Positions 50,146 to 58,532 of a stretch of DNA of 64,000 nt are shown here, piece by piece. This DNA comes from Capillimicrobium parvum (GTDB lineage Bacteria > Actinomycetota > Thermoleophilia > Solirubrobacterales > Solirubrobacteraceae). The DNA lies in contig NZ_CP087164.1 of assembly GCF_021172045.1 (NCBI RefSeq), positions 1,364,001 to 1,428,000 on the forward strand, read 5' to 3'. The notes beneath the pieces were generated by a model, which had not been told where the DNA came from, did not search any database, and saw only the letters and a list, made by a program, of their open reading frames with translations. The stretch's first letter is position 1. Each line of letters starts with the position of its first letter. The translations under genes were made by a program, and so were the position numbers.

Positions 50146-51615
50146 GTGAAGGGCATCGTCGCCGCCGGCCACCCGCTCACGGCGGAGGCCGGGGCGGCGG
50201 TCCTGCGCGACGGCGGCAACGCGGTCGACGCCGCGGTCGCGGCGATGCTCACGTCCTGGGCGGCCGAGCCGCTGCTCACCGGCCCGGGCGCGGGCGGCTA
50301 CATGCTGGTCGCCGGCGCCGACGAGGAGCCGGCGCTGCTCGACTTCTTCGTCGAGGCGCCGGGCCGGGGCCTCGCGCGCACGGCGCCCGCGGAGCTCATG
50401 CCGGTCGAGGTGTCGTTCGGCGACGCGGTGCAGATCTTCAACTGCGGCGCGGCGTCATGCGGGACGTACGGCTGTCCGGCCGGGGTGTCCGCGGCGATGG
50501 AGCGGTGGGGCAGCCTGCCGCTGGCGCAGCTGGCCGCTCCGGCGGCGGCGCTCGCGCGCTCGGGCGTGGAGCTCAACGCTCAGCAGGCGTACGTGTTCGC
50601 GCTGCTGGCCGGGATCCTGTGCTCGACCCCGGAGGCGGCGGCGGTGTTCGCGCCGGGCGGGCGGGTGCTGGCGGAGGGCGAGCGGTTCCGGTCCGAGGAG
50701 CTGGGCGATTCGATCGAGCTGCTCGGGGCGGAGGGTTCGGCGCCGTTCTACACGGGTTCGAAGGCCTCGGCGGTGGCCTCGTGGCTCGGCGCGCGGGGCG
50801 GCCTGCTGACCGCCGAGGACCTCGCGTCGTACGAAGCCGTGGTGCGCACGCCGGTGCGGGTGCGGTACCGGGGACGCTCGGTGCTGACGAACCCGCCTCC
50901 GTCGGCGGGCGGCCTGCTGCTCGCGCTGGCGCTGGCGCTGCTGGACCGGCGGCCTGCGCCGCCGCGGCCGATGGACCTGGTCGAGGTGATGGAGCGCGCG
51001 CAGGAGGAGCGCACGGACGCGTTCGTGAGCGGCCTGGCGGGGCCCGGGTTCGCGGCGTCCTTCCTGGGCTCCCGGCTGGGGGCGACGACGCACATCTCGG
51101 TGCTCGACGGGTGGGGGCGGGCGTGCAGCGTGACGTGCACGAACGGCGAGGGCTCAGGCGTCGTCGTGCCCGGGACGGGCCTGCACGTGAACAACATCCT
51201 GGGCGAGGAAGACCTGAACCCGCTGGGCTTCCACGCCTTCGACGCCGGTCGGCGGATGCCGTCGATGATGGCCCCGACGGTGGTGCTGTCGGCCGACGGC
51301 GCGGTCGAGTTGGTGCTGGGCAGCGCGGGCTCCAACCGGATCCGCTCGGCGATCCTGCAGACGATCGTGGGCGTGGTCGACCGGGAGCTGAGCGCGCAGG
51401 GCGCGGTCGACGCCGCGCGGCTGCACTTCGAGGACGGGATCGTGTACGCCGAGCCCGGGGTGGACCTGGCGGAGCTGCGCGCGGCGGGGCGCGCGGTCGC
51501 GCCGTTCCGGGCGCCGAACCTGTTCTTCGGCGGCGTGCAGGCGGTGGCGCGGTCGGCGGGCGGAGCCCTGTCGGGCGGCGCGGACCCGCGGCGGGGTGGG
51601 GTGGTGGCGAGCTGA
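50146..51615 (+). CDS. Gamma-glutamyltransferase family protein
   Basis: The 489-residue protein has the Ntn-hydrolase family layout: AAGHPLTAEAGAAVLRDGGNAVDAAVAAML at the start, TGPGAGGYMLV, and the autoprocessing site LGATTHISVLD with the nucleophile Thr near residue 312, followed by the small-subunit marks GTGLHVNNILGEEDLNP and RRMPSMMAPTVVL. No signal peptide is present, so it probably acts in the cytoplasm, on glutathione-like or gamma-glutamyl substrates. It begins with GTG 7 nt after ftsZ. The window also has ergothioneine genes, whose pathway can involve gamma-glutamyl intermediates, but they are 47 kb away. Confidence 0.88.
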   Translation: MKGIVAAGHPLTAEAGAAVLRDGGNAVDAAVAAMLTSWAAEPLLTGPGAGGYMLVAGADEEPALLDFFVEAPGRGLARTAPAELMPVEVSFGDAVQIFNCGAASCGTYGCPAGVSAAMERWGSLPLAQLAAPAAALARSGVELNAQQAYVFALLAGILCSTPEAAAVFAPGGRVLAEGERFRSEELGDSIELLGAEGSAPFYTGSKASAVASWLGARGGLLTAEDLASYEAVVRTPVRVRYRGRSVLTNPPPSAGGLLLALALALLDRRPAPPRPMDLVEVMERAQEERTDAFVSGLAGPGFAASFLGSRLGATTHISVLDGWGRACSVTCTNGEGSGVVVPGTGLHVNNILGEEDLNPLGFHAFDAGRRMPSMMAPTVVLSADGAVELVLGSAGSNRIRSAILQTIVGVVDRELSAQGAVDAARLHFEDGIVYAEPGVDLAELRAAGRAVAPFRAPNLFFGGVQAVARSAGGALSGGADPRRGGVVAS

Positions 51616-51632
51616 GCGGCGGGCGGCGTGCC

Positions 51633-52247
51633 CTACGCCGCGGCCTGCTCGCGGCCCGCGGCGATCACCTTGCGCAGGAGCTCGGGCTCGTGGGCGCCGG
51701 AGACCGCGACGCGCCCGCCGGCCACGAAGAACGGCACGCCGGTGACCCCGATCTGCTGGGCGACCTCGAGGTCGTCGTCGACGGCGCGCGCGCCCTCGCC
51801 GCGATCCAGGGCCGCGGGATCGACGTCCGGCAGCAGACGAAGGACCGTCTCGCGATCGCCGATGTCCTCGCCCTCGGCGAAGTGGGCGGCGAAGAGCGTC
51901 TCGATGGCCGCCTCGGGGTCGCGGACGAGCTTGACGGCACGGTGGGCGAGAAGCGTGTTGGGCGCGCGTTCCTGGCGGTCGAAGCGCAGATCGAGGCCAA
52001 CGTCCTGCGCAACGGCGGTCACCCGGTCCTGGATCGCGCGGACGCGCTCCTCGCCGCCGAACTTGGCCGCGAAGTACGCCGTGGCGGCGACGCCCTCGGC
52101 GGGCAGCTCGGGCTGCAGCTGGAAGGCGTGCCAGCGGACGAGGACGCTCCCCGGCTCCTCGCCGGCGAGCGCGGCGGAGAGGCGGCGCTTGCCGATGTAG
52201 CACCACGGACAGACCAGATCCGACCAGACGTCGAGCGTGACGGGCAT
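51633..52247 (-). CDS. DsbA/FrnE-family oxidoreductase
   Basis: The 204-residue protein has the FrnE-type thioredoxin start VWSDLVCPWCYIGKRRL with a CPWC active site, and IGVTGVPFFVAGGRVAVSGAH with the cis-Pro loop. It is cytoplasmic (no signal peptide) and probably a disulfide isomerase or a 2-hydroxychromene-2-carboxylate isomerase relative. ATG 52247 lies 8 nt after TACCGT. It is convergent with the gamma-glutamyltransferase gene and divergent from a transporter gene. Confidence 0.92.
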   Translation of the reverse strand: MPVTLDVWSDLVCPWCYIGKRRLSAALAGEEPGSVLVRWHAFQLQPELPAEGVAATAYFAAKFGGEERVRAIQDRVTAVAQDVGLDLRFDRQERAPNTLLAHRAVKLVRDPEAAIETLFAAHFAEGEDIGDRETVLRLLPDVDPAALDRGEGARAVDDDLEVAQQIGVTGVPFFVAGGRVAVSGAHEPELLRKVIAAGREQAAA

Positions 52248-52255
52248 CGCCCCGG

Positions 52256-52261
52256 ACGGTA
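52256..52261 (-). promoter_or_regulatory. -10 element (TACCGT) of the DsbA-like gene
   Basis: TACCGT on the minus strand ends 8 nt before ATG 52247. Confidence 0.5.
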
Positions 52262-52314
52262 GCGGGGCGGTTCGCGACGGCCGGCCTGCGTCGCGCGGCG
52301 CCGCGCCGGCGCGG

Positions 52315-52320
52315 TAGCGT
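52315..52320 (+). promoter_or_regulatory. -10 element (TAGCGT) of the DMT transporter gene
   Basis: TAGCGT ends 8 nt before ATG 52329; together with the box at 52256-52261 it forms a divergent promoter pair. Confidence 0.5.
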
Positions 52321-52328
52321 CCCCGGCG

Positions 52329-53153
52329 ATGCCTGCCTCGGCGCTCGGCCTCGCTCTCAGCGCGGCCGTGGTCCATGCGCTGTGGAACCTCCTGCTGGCG
52401 CGGGCCCGGGACCCGCAGGCGGCCGGAGCGGTCGCGGTCGTCGCCGGCGTGGCGATCTGGGCACCTGTCGCCCTCGCCACCGGCGGAATGACCACGAGGG
52501 CGCTGCCCTACGTGCCGGCGTCCGCGGCGTTCGAGCTCGCGTACTGGGCGATGCTCGGGCTCGCGTACCGCATCGGCGAGCTGAGCGTGACCTATCCGCT
52601 CGCGCGCGGCATGGCGCCGGTGCTGCTCCTGCTGGCCGGCCTCGCGGGCCTCGGAGGCGCGATCGGCGGCCTCCAGGTGGCCGGGGTGGCGCTCGTGGCG
52701 GTCGGCATCGTCGCGGTGCGCGGGATGCGGGCGCGCGGCGGCGTCCCGGAGGTCGCCCTGGCCGCGGGCATCGCGGCCTGCATCGCCTCGTACACGCTCA
52801 TCGACCGCGCCGCGCTGCACCACGCCGACCCGATCGCCTACCTCTGGCTGGTCCTCGCCCTGACCGCTCCGCCGTACGTCGTCGCGATGGTGCGCATCCG
52901 CGGCCGTGAGGCTCTGCGGGCCTCGATCACGCCCGCCGTCGTGGGGACCGGAATCGCGATGTTCGGCAGCTACGTGCTCGCGCTGGCCGCGCTGCAGCGG
53001 GCGAGCGCGGCGGCGGTCGGGGCGGTCCGTGAGACGAGCGTCGTGCTGGTCACCGCGTTCGCGGCTGCCGTCCTGCACGAGGACGTCGGACCGGTCCGCG
53101 CGGCCGGGGCGGTGCTCGTCACGGCGGGGATCGTCCTCATCGCGCTCGGATGA
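52329..53153 (+). CDS. EamA/DMT-family transporter
   Basis: The 274-residue protein has ten predicted membrane helices in two halves of five, the EamA layout of small-molecule exporters (AVVHALWNLLLARARDP at the start, YWAMLGLAYRIGELSVTYPLARGMAPVLLLLAG, and the second-half counterpart ending in AAVLHEDVGPVRAAGAVLVTAGIVLIALG). The substrate is not deducible. A lipoprotein gene follows after 19 nt. Confidence 0.88.
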   Translation: MPASALGLALSAAVVHALWNLLLARARDPQAAGAVAVVAGVAIWAPVALATGGMTTRALPYVPASAAFELAYWAMLGLAYRIGELSVTYPLARGMAPVLLLLAGLAGLGGAIGGLQVAGVALVAVGIVAVRGMRARGGVPEVALAAGIAACIASYTLIDRAALHHADPIAYLWLVLALTAPPYVVAMVRIRGREALRASITPAVVGTGIAMFGSYVLALAALQRASAAAVGAVRETSVVLVTAFAAAVLHEDVGPVRAAGAVLVTAGIVLIALG

Positions 53154-53172
53154 GTGCCAGGATGCGCGCGCG

Positions 53173-53601
53173 ATGCCGACCCGCCGATCCGCCCGAGCCG
53201 CCACCTTCACCGTCCTCGCCGCGCTGGTCGTCGCCGCCGTGGGCTGCGGCGCGGAGCCGCCCGACCTGTTCGCCGTCGACCGCTCCGGCTCGATCGCCGG
53301 CGCGAAGCTGCGCCTCGAGGTCAACGACGGCGGCACCGTGCGCTGCAACGGCGGCGAGCCGAAGCGGATGCCGAGCAAGCTGCTCCTCGATGCGCGCGAG
53401 CTCCAGCGTCAGCTCGACGAGCCCGGGGTCGCCGGCCGGAGCCTTCCGCCCGGCCCCACCTCCGTGCTGCGCTACGACGTGCGCACCGAGCACACCCGCG
53501 TCCGCTTCGCCGACGACTCCCGCAACCGGCCCAAGACGCTCGACGAGCTCGCGTTCCTCGTGCGGCAGGTGGCGCAGGAGGCGTGCGGGCTGGCGCGCTG
53601 A
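53173..53601 (+). CDS. Predicted lipoprotein, function unknown
   Basis: The 142-residue protein has a lipoprotein signal: basic start, VLAALVVAAVGC with Cys about residue 24, then a mature domain with a strand-rich pattern (AKLRLEVNDGGTVRCNG, LRYDVRTEHTRVRFADD). I recognise no family. The start is ATG 53173. It is downstream of the transporter gene and may share its transcript. A cluster of 38-bp repeats follows it. Confidence 0.72.
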   Translation: MPTRRSARAATFTVLAALVVAAVGCGAEPPDLFAVDRSGSIAGAKLRLEVNDGGTVRCNGGEPKRMPSKLLLDARELQRQLDEPGVAGRSLPPGPTSVLRYDVRTEHTRVRFADDSRNRPKTLDELAFLVRQVAQEACGLAR

Positions 53602-53672
53602 GGGCGTGGCCCGGAACCGCGTGCATCGGTCGTCGAGCTGTGCGGTGCCGAGGAGGAGCCGGTCACGGCCGG

Positions 53673-53783
53673 ACGGCGGCCCGCCGACGACGGGGGGCGA
53701 GAACCGCCGAACGGCGGCCCGCTGACGACCGGGGGCGAGAACCGCCGGACGGCGGCCCGCTGACGACGGGGGCGAGAACCGCC
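53673..53783. repeat. 38-bp tandem repeat, three copies, upstream of recQ
   Basis: Units start at 53673, 53711 and 53749 (the last slightly short). Each runs from ACGGCGGCCCGC to GGCGAGAACCGCC and has GGCGG and CCGCC at its ends, so it can form a hairpin. The period is not a multiple of three, so it is non-coding. It occupies most of the 206-nt gap before recQ. Confidence 0.85.
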
Positions 53784-53794
53784 GCCCCGCGACC

Positions 53795-53800
53795 TAGCCT
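53795..53800 (+). promoter_or_regulatory. -10 element (TAGCCT) of recQ
   Basis: TAGCCT lies 7 nt before GTG 53808 but only 4 nt before ATG 53805. The usual 6-8 nt spacing in this window favours GTG as the real start. Confidence 0.45.
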
Positions 53801-53807
53801 GGGCATG

Positions 53808-55904
53808 GTGGCCCAGACGACCGACACCGCGCTCGACGCGCTCCACGCCCTCACCGGCCGGCCCGATTCGACGTTTCGCGAGCATCAGCACGAGGCGATC
53901 GACGACCTCGTGCGCGACCGCGCCCGCGTGCTCTGCGTGCAGCGCACCGGCTGGGGCAAGAGCGCCGTGTACTTCGTCGCCACCCGCCTGCTGCGCGATG
54001 CCGGCAGCGGCCCGACGCTCATCGTCTCGCCGCTGCTGGCGCTCATGCGCAACCAGATCGCGGCGGCCGAGCGCCTCGGCCTGCGCGCCCACACGATCAA
54101 CTCGACGAACCGCGACGATTGGGACGCGGTTCGCCGGATGCTCGCCGACGACGCCGTCGACCTCCTGCTCATCAGCCCCGAGCGGCTGAACAACCCGAGC
54201 TTCCGGGAGGAGATGCTGCCGCTGTTCGCGCAGCGCGTGGGGCTGCTCGTCATCGACGAGGCGCACTGCGTCTCGGACTGGGGCCACGACTTCCGGCCCG
54301 ACTACCGGCGGGTCCGGGACATGCTCGCCGCGTTGCCCGAGGGCGTCGCGGTGCTGTGCACGACCGCCACGGCCAACGACCGCGTCGTCGCCGACGTGCT
54401 CGAGCAGCTCGACGCGAGCGGCGCGGCCGGCGCCGGGACCCGACCCGAGCTGCGCACCTACCGCGGGCCCCTGGCGCGCACGTCCCTGCGCCTCGAGGTG
54501 GTCGAGCTCGCGCACCCCGCCGAGCGCCTGGCCTGGCTCGTGCAGGAGCTCGGCCCCGCCGGGTCCCTGCAGGGGTCGGGCATCGTCTACACGCTGACCA
54601 AGCGCGATGCGAGCGCGGTCGCCGATTTCCTCGTCGCCCACGACATCGCCGCCGAGGCCTACAGCGGCGAGCACGCCAACGAGGACCGCGTCGCCGCCGA
54701 GGACCGCCTCCTGCGCGGCGACGTCAAGGCGCTCGTCGCCACGAGCGCGCTCGGGATGGGCTACGACAAGCCGGATCTCGGCTTCGTCGTGCACTACCAG
54801 GCGCCCGGCTCGGTCATCTCCTACTACCAGCAGGTCGGCCGCGCCGGCCGCGCCGTCGACCACGCCGACGCGGTCCTGCTGCGCGGCGCCGAGGACCGCC
54901 GCATCCAGGACTTCTTCATCGAGCAGGCCTTCCCCGCCAAGGAGCGCGTCGACCAGGTGCTGCTCCAGCTCGACGCGGCGGGCGAGACCGGCCTGACGAC
55001 CCGCGAGCTGTCGAGCATCGTCAACCTCGGTCTCGGCCGGCTGGAGGCGATGCTGAAGGTCCTCGACGTCGAGGGCGCGGTCCGGCGCGACGGCACGCGC
55101 TGGACCCTCGTGCGCGACCACGGCTGGCGCTACGACGCCGAGCGCTACCGCGCGGTCACCGAGCTGCGCCGCGCCGAGCAGGCCGCGATGGCCCGCTACG
55201 GCGCCGACGGCCGGTGCCTGATGCGCACCTTGCAGGAGCAGCTCGACGACCCGGACCCGCGCGACTGCGGCCGCTGCGCGATCTGCACCGAGCCGCGCTT
55301 CCAGCTCGAGCTCGACCCGGCGCTCGTGCGCGCCGCGCAGCTGCACCTGCGCTCGCAGCCGCTCGTGCTGGACGCGAAGAAGATGGCGCCCGACCCCCAG
55401 GGCAAGATGCGCAAGATCCCCGAGACGGCGCAGGTCGAGCCGGGGCGCGGGCTCGCGCGCATCGGCGATCCGGGGTGGTGGCCGGCGATCGCCTCCGGGC
55501 TGCGCGACGGGCGCCTCGACGACGAGGTGCTCGGCGCGCTCGCCGACCTCGTGCGGGCGTGGCGACCGGCCGCGGCGTGGGTGACCTGGGTGCCGTCGCG
55601 CGCCCACGGCAAGGCGCTCGCCGACGCCGCCCAGCGCCTCGGTGCCGCGCTCGGGCTGCCGGTCGTCGAGGCCGTCGCGCGGACCGTCCCGGACGCCCCG
55701 CCGCAGCGCGACATGGCCAACGCCGCCCAGCAGGTCGCCAACGTCCGCGGGCGCTTCCGCGTCGCCGCCGATGTGCCGGCGGGCGGCTGCCTGCTGCTCG
55801 ACGACCAGCGCCTCAGCGGCTGGACGCTCGCGATGGTCGGCGGGCAGCTGCGGGGCCGCGGCGCGGCATCGGTGTGGCCGCTCGCGCTCGCCAGCGCGCT
55901 CTGA
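53808..55904 (+). CDS. recQ: RecQ-family DNA helicase fused to a phosphoribosyltransferase-like domain
   Basis: The 698-residue protein has the helicase motifs VQRTGWGKSAV (Walker A), VIDEAHCVSDWGHDFRPDY (DEAH box and aromatic loop), CTTATAND (motif III), ATSALGMGYDKPDL (V) and YYQQVGRAGR (VI). A zinc-binding region (CLMRT, CGRCAIC) and a winged-helix region follow. The last 110 residues (WVTWVPSRAHGKALADAAQRLG ... AGGCLLLDDQRLSGWTL) look like a ComF-type PRTase with its PRPP loop. It works in DNA repair; the PRTase role is unknown. GTG 53808 is chosen from promoter spacing; ATG 53805 would add one residue. Confidence 0.92.
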   Translation: MAQTTDTALDALHALTGRPDSTFREHQHEAIDDLVRDRARVLCVQRTGWGKSAVYFVATRLLRDAGSGPTLIVSPLLALMRNQIAAAERLGLRAHTINSTNRDDWDAVRRMLADDAVDLLLISPERLNNPSFREEMLPLFAQRVGLLVIDEAHCVSDWGHDFRPDYRRVRDMLAALPEGVAVLCTTATANDRVVADVLEQLDASGAAGAGTRPELRTYRGPLARTSLRLEVVELAHPAERLAWLVQELGPAGSLQGSGIVYTLTKRDASAVADFLVAHDIAAEAYSGEHANEDRVAAEDRLLRGDVKALVATSALGMGYDKPDLGFVVHYQAPGSVISYYQQVGRAGRAVDHADAVLLRGAEDRRIQDFFIEQAFPAKERVDQVLLQLDAAGETGLTTRELSSIVNLGLGRLEAMLKVLDVEGAVRRDGTRWTLVRDHGWRYDAERYRAVTELRRAEQAAMARYGADGRCLMRTLQEQLDDPDPRDCGRCAICTEPRFQLELDPALVRAAQLHLRSQPLVLDAKKMAPDPQGKMRKIPETAQVEPGRGLARIGDPGWWPAIASGLRDGRLDDEVLGALADLVRAWRPAAAWVTWVPSRAHGKALADAAQRLGAALGLPVVEAVARTVPDAPPQRDMANAAQQVANVRGRFRVAADVPAGGCLLLDDQRLSGWTLAMVGGQLRGRGAASVWPLALASAL

Positions 55905-55959
55905 CCTCTCCCGCTCGCCAGCGCGCTCTGACCGCTCGCGCTCGCGAGCGCGCTCTGAC
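55885..55959. repeat. 27-bp tandem repeat, three copies, at the 3' end of recQ
   Basis: Copies start at 55885, 55912 and 55939 and share CGCTCGC.AGCGCGCTCTGAC. The first includes the last codons and stop of recQ. As 27 is a multiple of three, copies two and three repeat the in-frame end (PLPLASAL-stop, PLALASAL-stop), giving three stops in a row in the same frame. Confidence 0.85.
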
Positions 55960-56059
55960 GGCCCCGCGCTGAACCGGCGCTCCGGCCGCTCCGAGCGGAC
56001 CGCCGGGATGGGTATACCGCCCCATTGGAAGGCCCTCGCCGCCCCCGGAGGATGTGGCC

Positions 56060-56332
56060 ATGAGCGTTCTCGTCTGGGTCATGGTCGGCATCGCCCTCTG
56101 GCACTTCGCGGTCCTCGTCCCCGACCGGTTCTGGGGCGGCATCGTCGGCGCCTTCCTCGCCGCGCTCGGCGGAGCGCTGGTCACCGGGTACATCCTGCCC
56201 GCGCCCGGCATCCCCACCGAGAACCCGCCCGGCGTCGGGGAGGCGCTGTGGGCGATGCCCGGCGCGCTGGTCGGGCTGGCCGCGTCGTACTGGTACGGCA
56301 GCCGCCGTGAGCCGCACCCCGGCGCCGAGTAG
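56060..56332 (+). CDS. Small membrane protein, function unknown
   Basis: The 90-residue protein has three short membrane helices (VLVWVMVGIALWHFAVLV, GGIVGAFLAALGGALVTGYIL, MPGALVGLAASYWYG), somewhat like the GlsB/YeaQ small membrane proteins. A GGAGG lies 8 nt before ATG 56060; GTG 56054 is the alternative. No partner gene is evident. Confidence 0.7.
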   Translation: MSVLVWVMVGIALWHFAVLVPDRFWGGIVGAFLAALGGALVTGYILPAPGIPTENPPGVGEALWAMPGALVGLAASYWYGSRREPHPGAE

Positions 56333-56463
56333 AGGGTCTGCCGGGACAGGCCCGAAGGACCCCGTCCGCCCGACGGGCACCTCCGCCCGCAAACGCGTCG
56401 GCGACCGCGAACTGACGCTCGCCACCGTCAACGGGCGCGACGCTCATTCGGGGCGCCGGCCGA

Positions 56464-57090
56464 TCAGCCGAAGCGGACCTTGCCGTTGCTCTTGGCCCGC
56501 GCCTGCGCGCGCTCGACGTAGTCCAAGCGCTTCGTCGCCGCTCGGAACAGCCGGTCGACCAGCCGCAGCCGCGCGTTCTCGGCGCGCAGGTCGAGCAGCC
56601 CCTGTTTGGCGTCGAGGCCGAAGTCGACGGTCGCCGCCATCTCGTAGGCCGTCATCTCGGACACCTCGTCGGGCTCGAGCGTGCGGTCCGTCGCGGCGGC
56701 GACCAGCTCGACGTACGACGCCCGCGCCCGCTGCGCGATCGCGTCGTCGACCGGTTCGTCGCGGTCGCTCAGCAGCTCGATCGTCCCGGCGGGGTACGGC
56801 AGGTCATCCTGGCGCTCGACGAGCCGGAACGGGGTCGTCCCCCGGCAGAGGATGTTCAGCCGGCCGTCGTCCATGCGCTCGAGCACGCGATCGATCGCCA
56901 CCGCGCAGCCCACCGTCTTGAGCTCGTCGTCGGAGAGCCAGACGATCCCGAACTCGCTCTCCTGCTCGATGCAGGACTCGATCATCGCCTTGTAGCGCTC
57001 CTCGAAGATGTGCAGCGGCACGTACTCGGTCGGCAGGGCGACGATGCCGAGCGGGAAGAGGGGGAAGTCGCGCACCGGGCTGTCGGGCAT
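56464..57090 (-). CDS. Lon N-terminal (LAN)-domain protein
   Basis: The 208-residue protein is a stand-alone LON substrate-binding domain: FPLFPLGIVALPTEYVPLHIFEERYKAMIE at the start and the LVER-DDLPYPAGTIELL strand, then a helical part. It lacks the AAA+ and protease domains. Such proteins are widespread in actinobacteria; the role is unknown, perhaps as protease adaptor. A TAGACT box lies 13 nt before ATG 57090, so a very short leader is likely. It is divergent from the photolyase gene. Confidence 0.87.
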   Translation of the reverse strand: MPDSPVRDFPLFPLGIVALPTEYVPLHIFEERYKAMIESCIEQESEFGIVWLSDDELKTVGCAVAIDRVLERMDDGRLNILCRGTTPFRLVERQDDLPYPAGTIELLSDRDEPVDDAIAQRARASYVELVAAATDRTLEPDEVSEMTAYEMAATVDFGLDAKQGLLDLRAENARLRLVDRLFRAATKRLDYVERAQARAKSNGKVRFG

Positions 57091-57137
57091 GGGCCTTCGG
57101 AGCAGTCTACGAGCGCCCCGGGTAGACATGACCGGGC

Positions 57138-58475
57138 ATGCCCACCACCGCCATCGTCTGGTACCGCCGCGACCTGCGCGTTCACGACCATCCCGCGCTC
57201 GCGACGGCCGTGCGCGAGTACGACCGCGTCGTGCCGCTGTTCGTGCTCGATCCGGTGCTGCTCGAGCGCGAGCCGTACCGGTCCCCCCGGCGCGCCGGCT
57301 ACATGTTCTCCTGCCTGCGGGCGCTCGACGGGGAGCTGCGCGAACGCGGCGCGCGGCTGTTCGTGCGCGAGGGCGACCCGCGCGCCGAGGTCCCGCGGAT
57401 CGCCGACGAGCTCGGCGCCGAGGCGGTCCTCTGGGCGAGCGACGTCTCGCCGTACGCGCGCCGCCGCGACCGTGCGGTGACCGAGGCGCTCGGCAACCGC
57501 GCGCGCCCCCAGCCCGGCAACTACATCGCCGACGTCGGCCGCATCCGCACGGGCGAGGGCAACCCCTACACGGTGTTCTCGCCGTTTCACCGCTCCTGGC
57601 TGCGCGCCGACCGCCGCCCCGTCCAGCGCGCGCCCCGGCAGATCGCCGTCCCGCCGCGGCTCGCTGCCGGCCGCCTGCCCGCCGGCACGCACGCCGACAT
57701 CGCCGGCGAAGCCGCCGCGCGCGCCGCGGCCCGCCGCTGGCTCGCGGGCCCGGTCGAGCGCTACGAGGCGCTTCACGACCGCGTGGCGGGCGGCACGTCC
57801 CAGCTCAGCCCGCACCTGCGCTGGGGCACGCTGAGCCCGCGGGCGCTCGAGGAGCACGCCGAGCGCCGCGAGGCGTTCCGCCGCCAGCTCGCGTGGCGAG
57901 ACTTCTACGCCCACGTCATGCTCTTCGATCTCGGCTCGCGGCGCGCCGACCCACCGTGGGACGCCGACGAGGACGGCGCACTGCTCGCCGCCTGGCAGGA
58001 CGGCCGGACCGGCTACCCGCTCGTCGACGCCGGCATGCGCCAGCTCGCCGAGACCGGCTGGATGCACAACCGTGCGCGGCTCGTCACCGGCGCGTTCCTG
58101 ACAAAGGACCTGCACCTCGACTGGCGCCTCGGCGAGCGCCACTTCGCGCGCCTGCTGCTCGACGGCGAGCCGGCGCAGAACAACGGCAACTGGCGCTGGA
58201 TCGCGTCGGTCGGCGTCGACCCCGCGCCGCCCGCGCGGCGCATGTACAACCCGGCGCTGCAGCAGCGCCGCCACGACCCCGACGGCGCGTACGTGCGGCG
58301 CTGGGTGCCCGAGCTGGCGGACGTGCCGGACGCCAGGCTCGCCGAGCCATGGACGATGACCGAGGATGAGCAGCGGGCAGCGAACTGCCTGATCGGGCGC
58401 GACTATCCGGCGCCGATCGTCGATCACGCCGTCGAGCGGCGGCGGGCGCTCGAGCTCTACGGCGGAGGTCGCTGA
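57138..58475 (+). CDS. phr: Cryptochrome/DNA photolyase family protein
   Basis: The 445-residue protein is a class I CPD-type photolyase: WYRRDLRVHDHPALATA at the start (antenna domain), QLSPHLRWGTLSPR, RQLAWRDFYAHVMLFD, and the FAD-binding signature MHNRARLVTGAFLTKDLHLDWRLGERHF with NNGNWRWIASVGVDPAPPARRMYNP. It repairs UV pyrimidine dimers with blue light and FAD. The Trp electron chain seems present. A degenerate -10 (TAGACA) lies 9 nt before the ATG. Confidence 0.96.
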   Translation: MPTTAIVWYRRDLRVHDHPALATAVREYDRVVPLFVLDPVLLEREPYRSPRRAGYMFSCLRALDGELRERGARLFVREGDPRAEVPRIADELGAEAVLWASDVSPYARRRDRAVTEALGNRARPQPGNYIADVGRIRTGEGNPYTVFSPFHRSWLRADRRPVQRAPRQIAVPPRLAAGRLPAGTHADIAGEAAARAAARRWLAGPVERYEALHDRVAGGTSQLSPHLRWGTLSPRALEEHAERREAFRRQLAWRDFYAHVMLFDLGSRRADPPWDADEDGALLAAWQDGRTGYPLVDAGMRQLAETGWMHNRARLVTGAFLTKDLHLDWRLGERHFARLLLDGEPAQNNGNWRWIASVGVDPAPPARRMYNPALQQRRHDPDGAYVRRWVPELADVPDARLAEPWTMTEDEQRAANCLIGRDYPAPIVDHAVERRRALELYGGGR

Positions 58476-58532
58476 GCCCGCCGTCTCGCGGCCGCCCGTG
58501 GAGCCGTCCACCCGACCGGGTGTCATACCGCC

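Noticed and set aside
53673-53783. 38-bp repeats before recQ as a CRISPR array
   Set aside because: Contiguous tandem copies without unique spacers.
53805-53807. ATG 53805 as the recQ start
   Set aside because: It lies 4 nt after the -10 hexamer, whereas GTG 53808 has the 7-nt spacing seen elsewhere. The difference is one residue and not proven.
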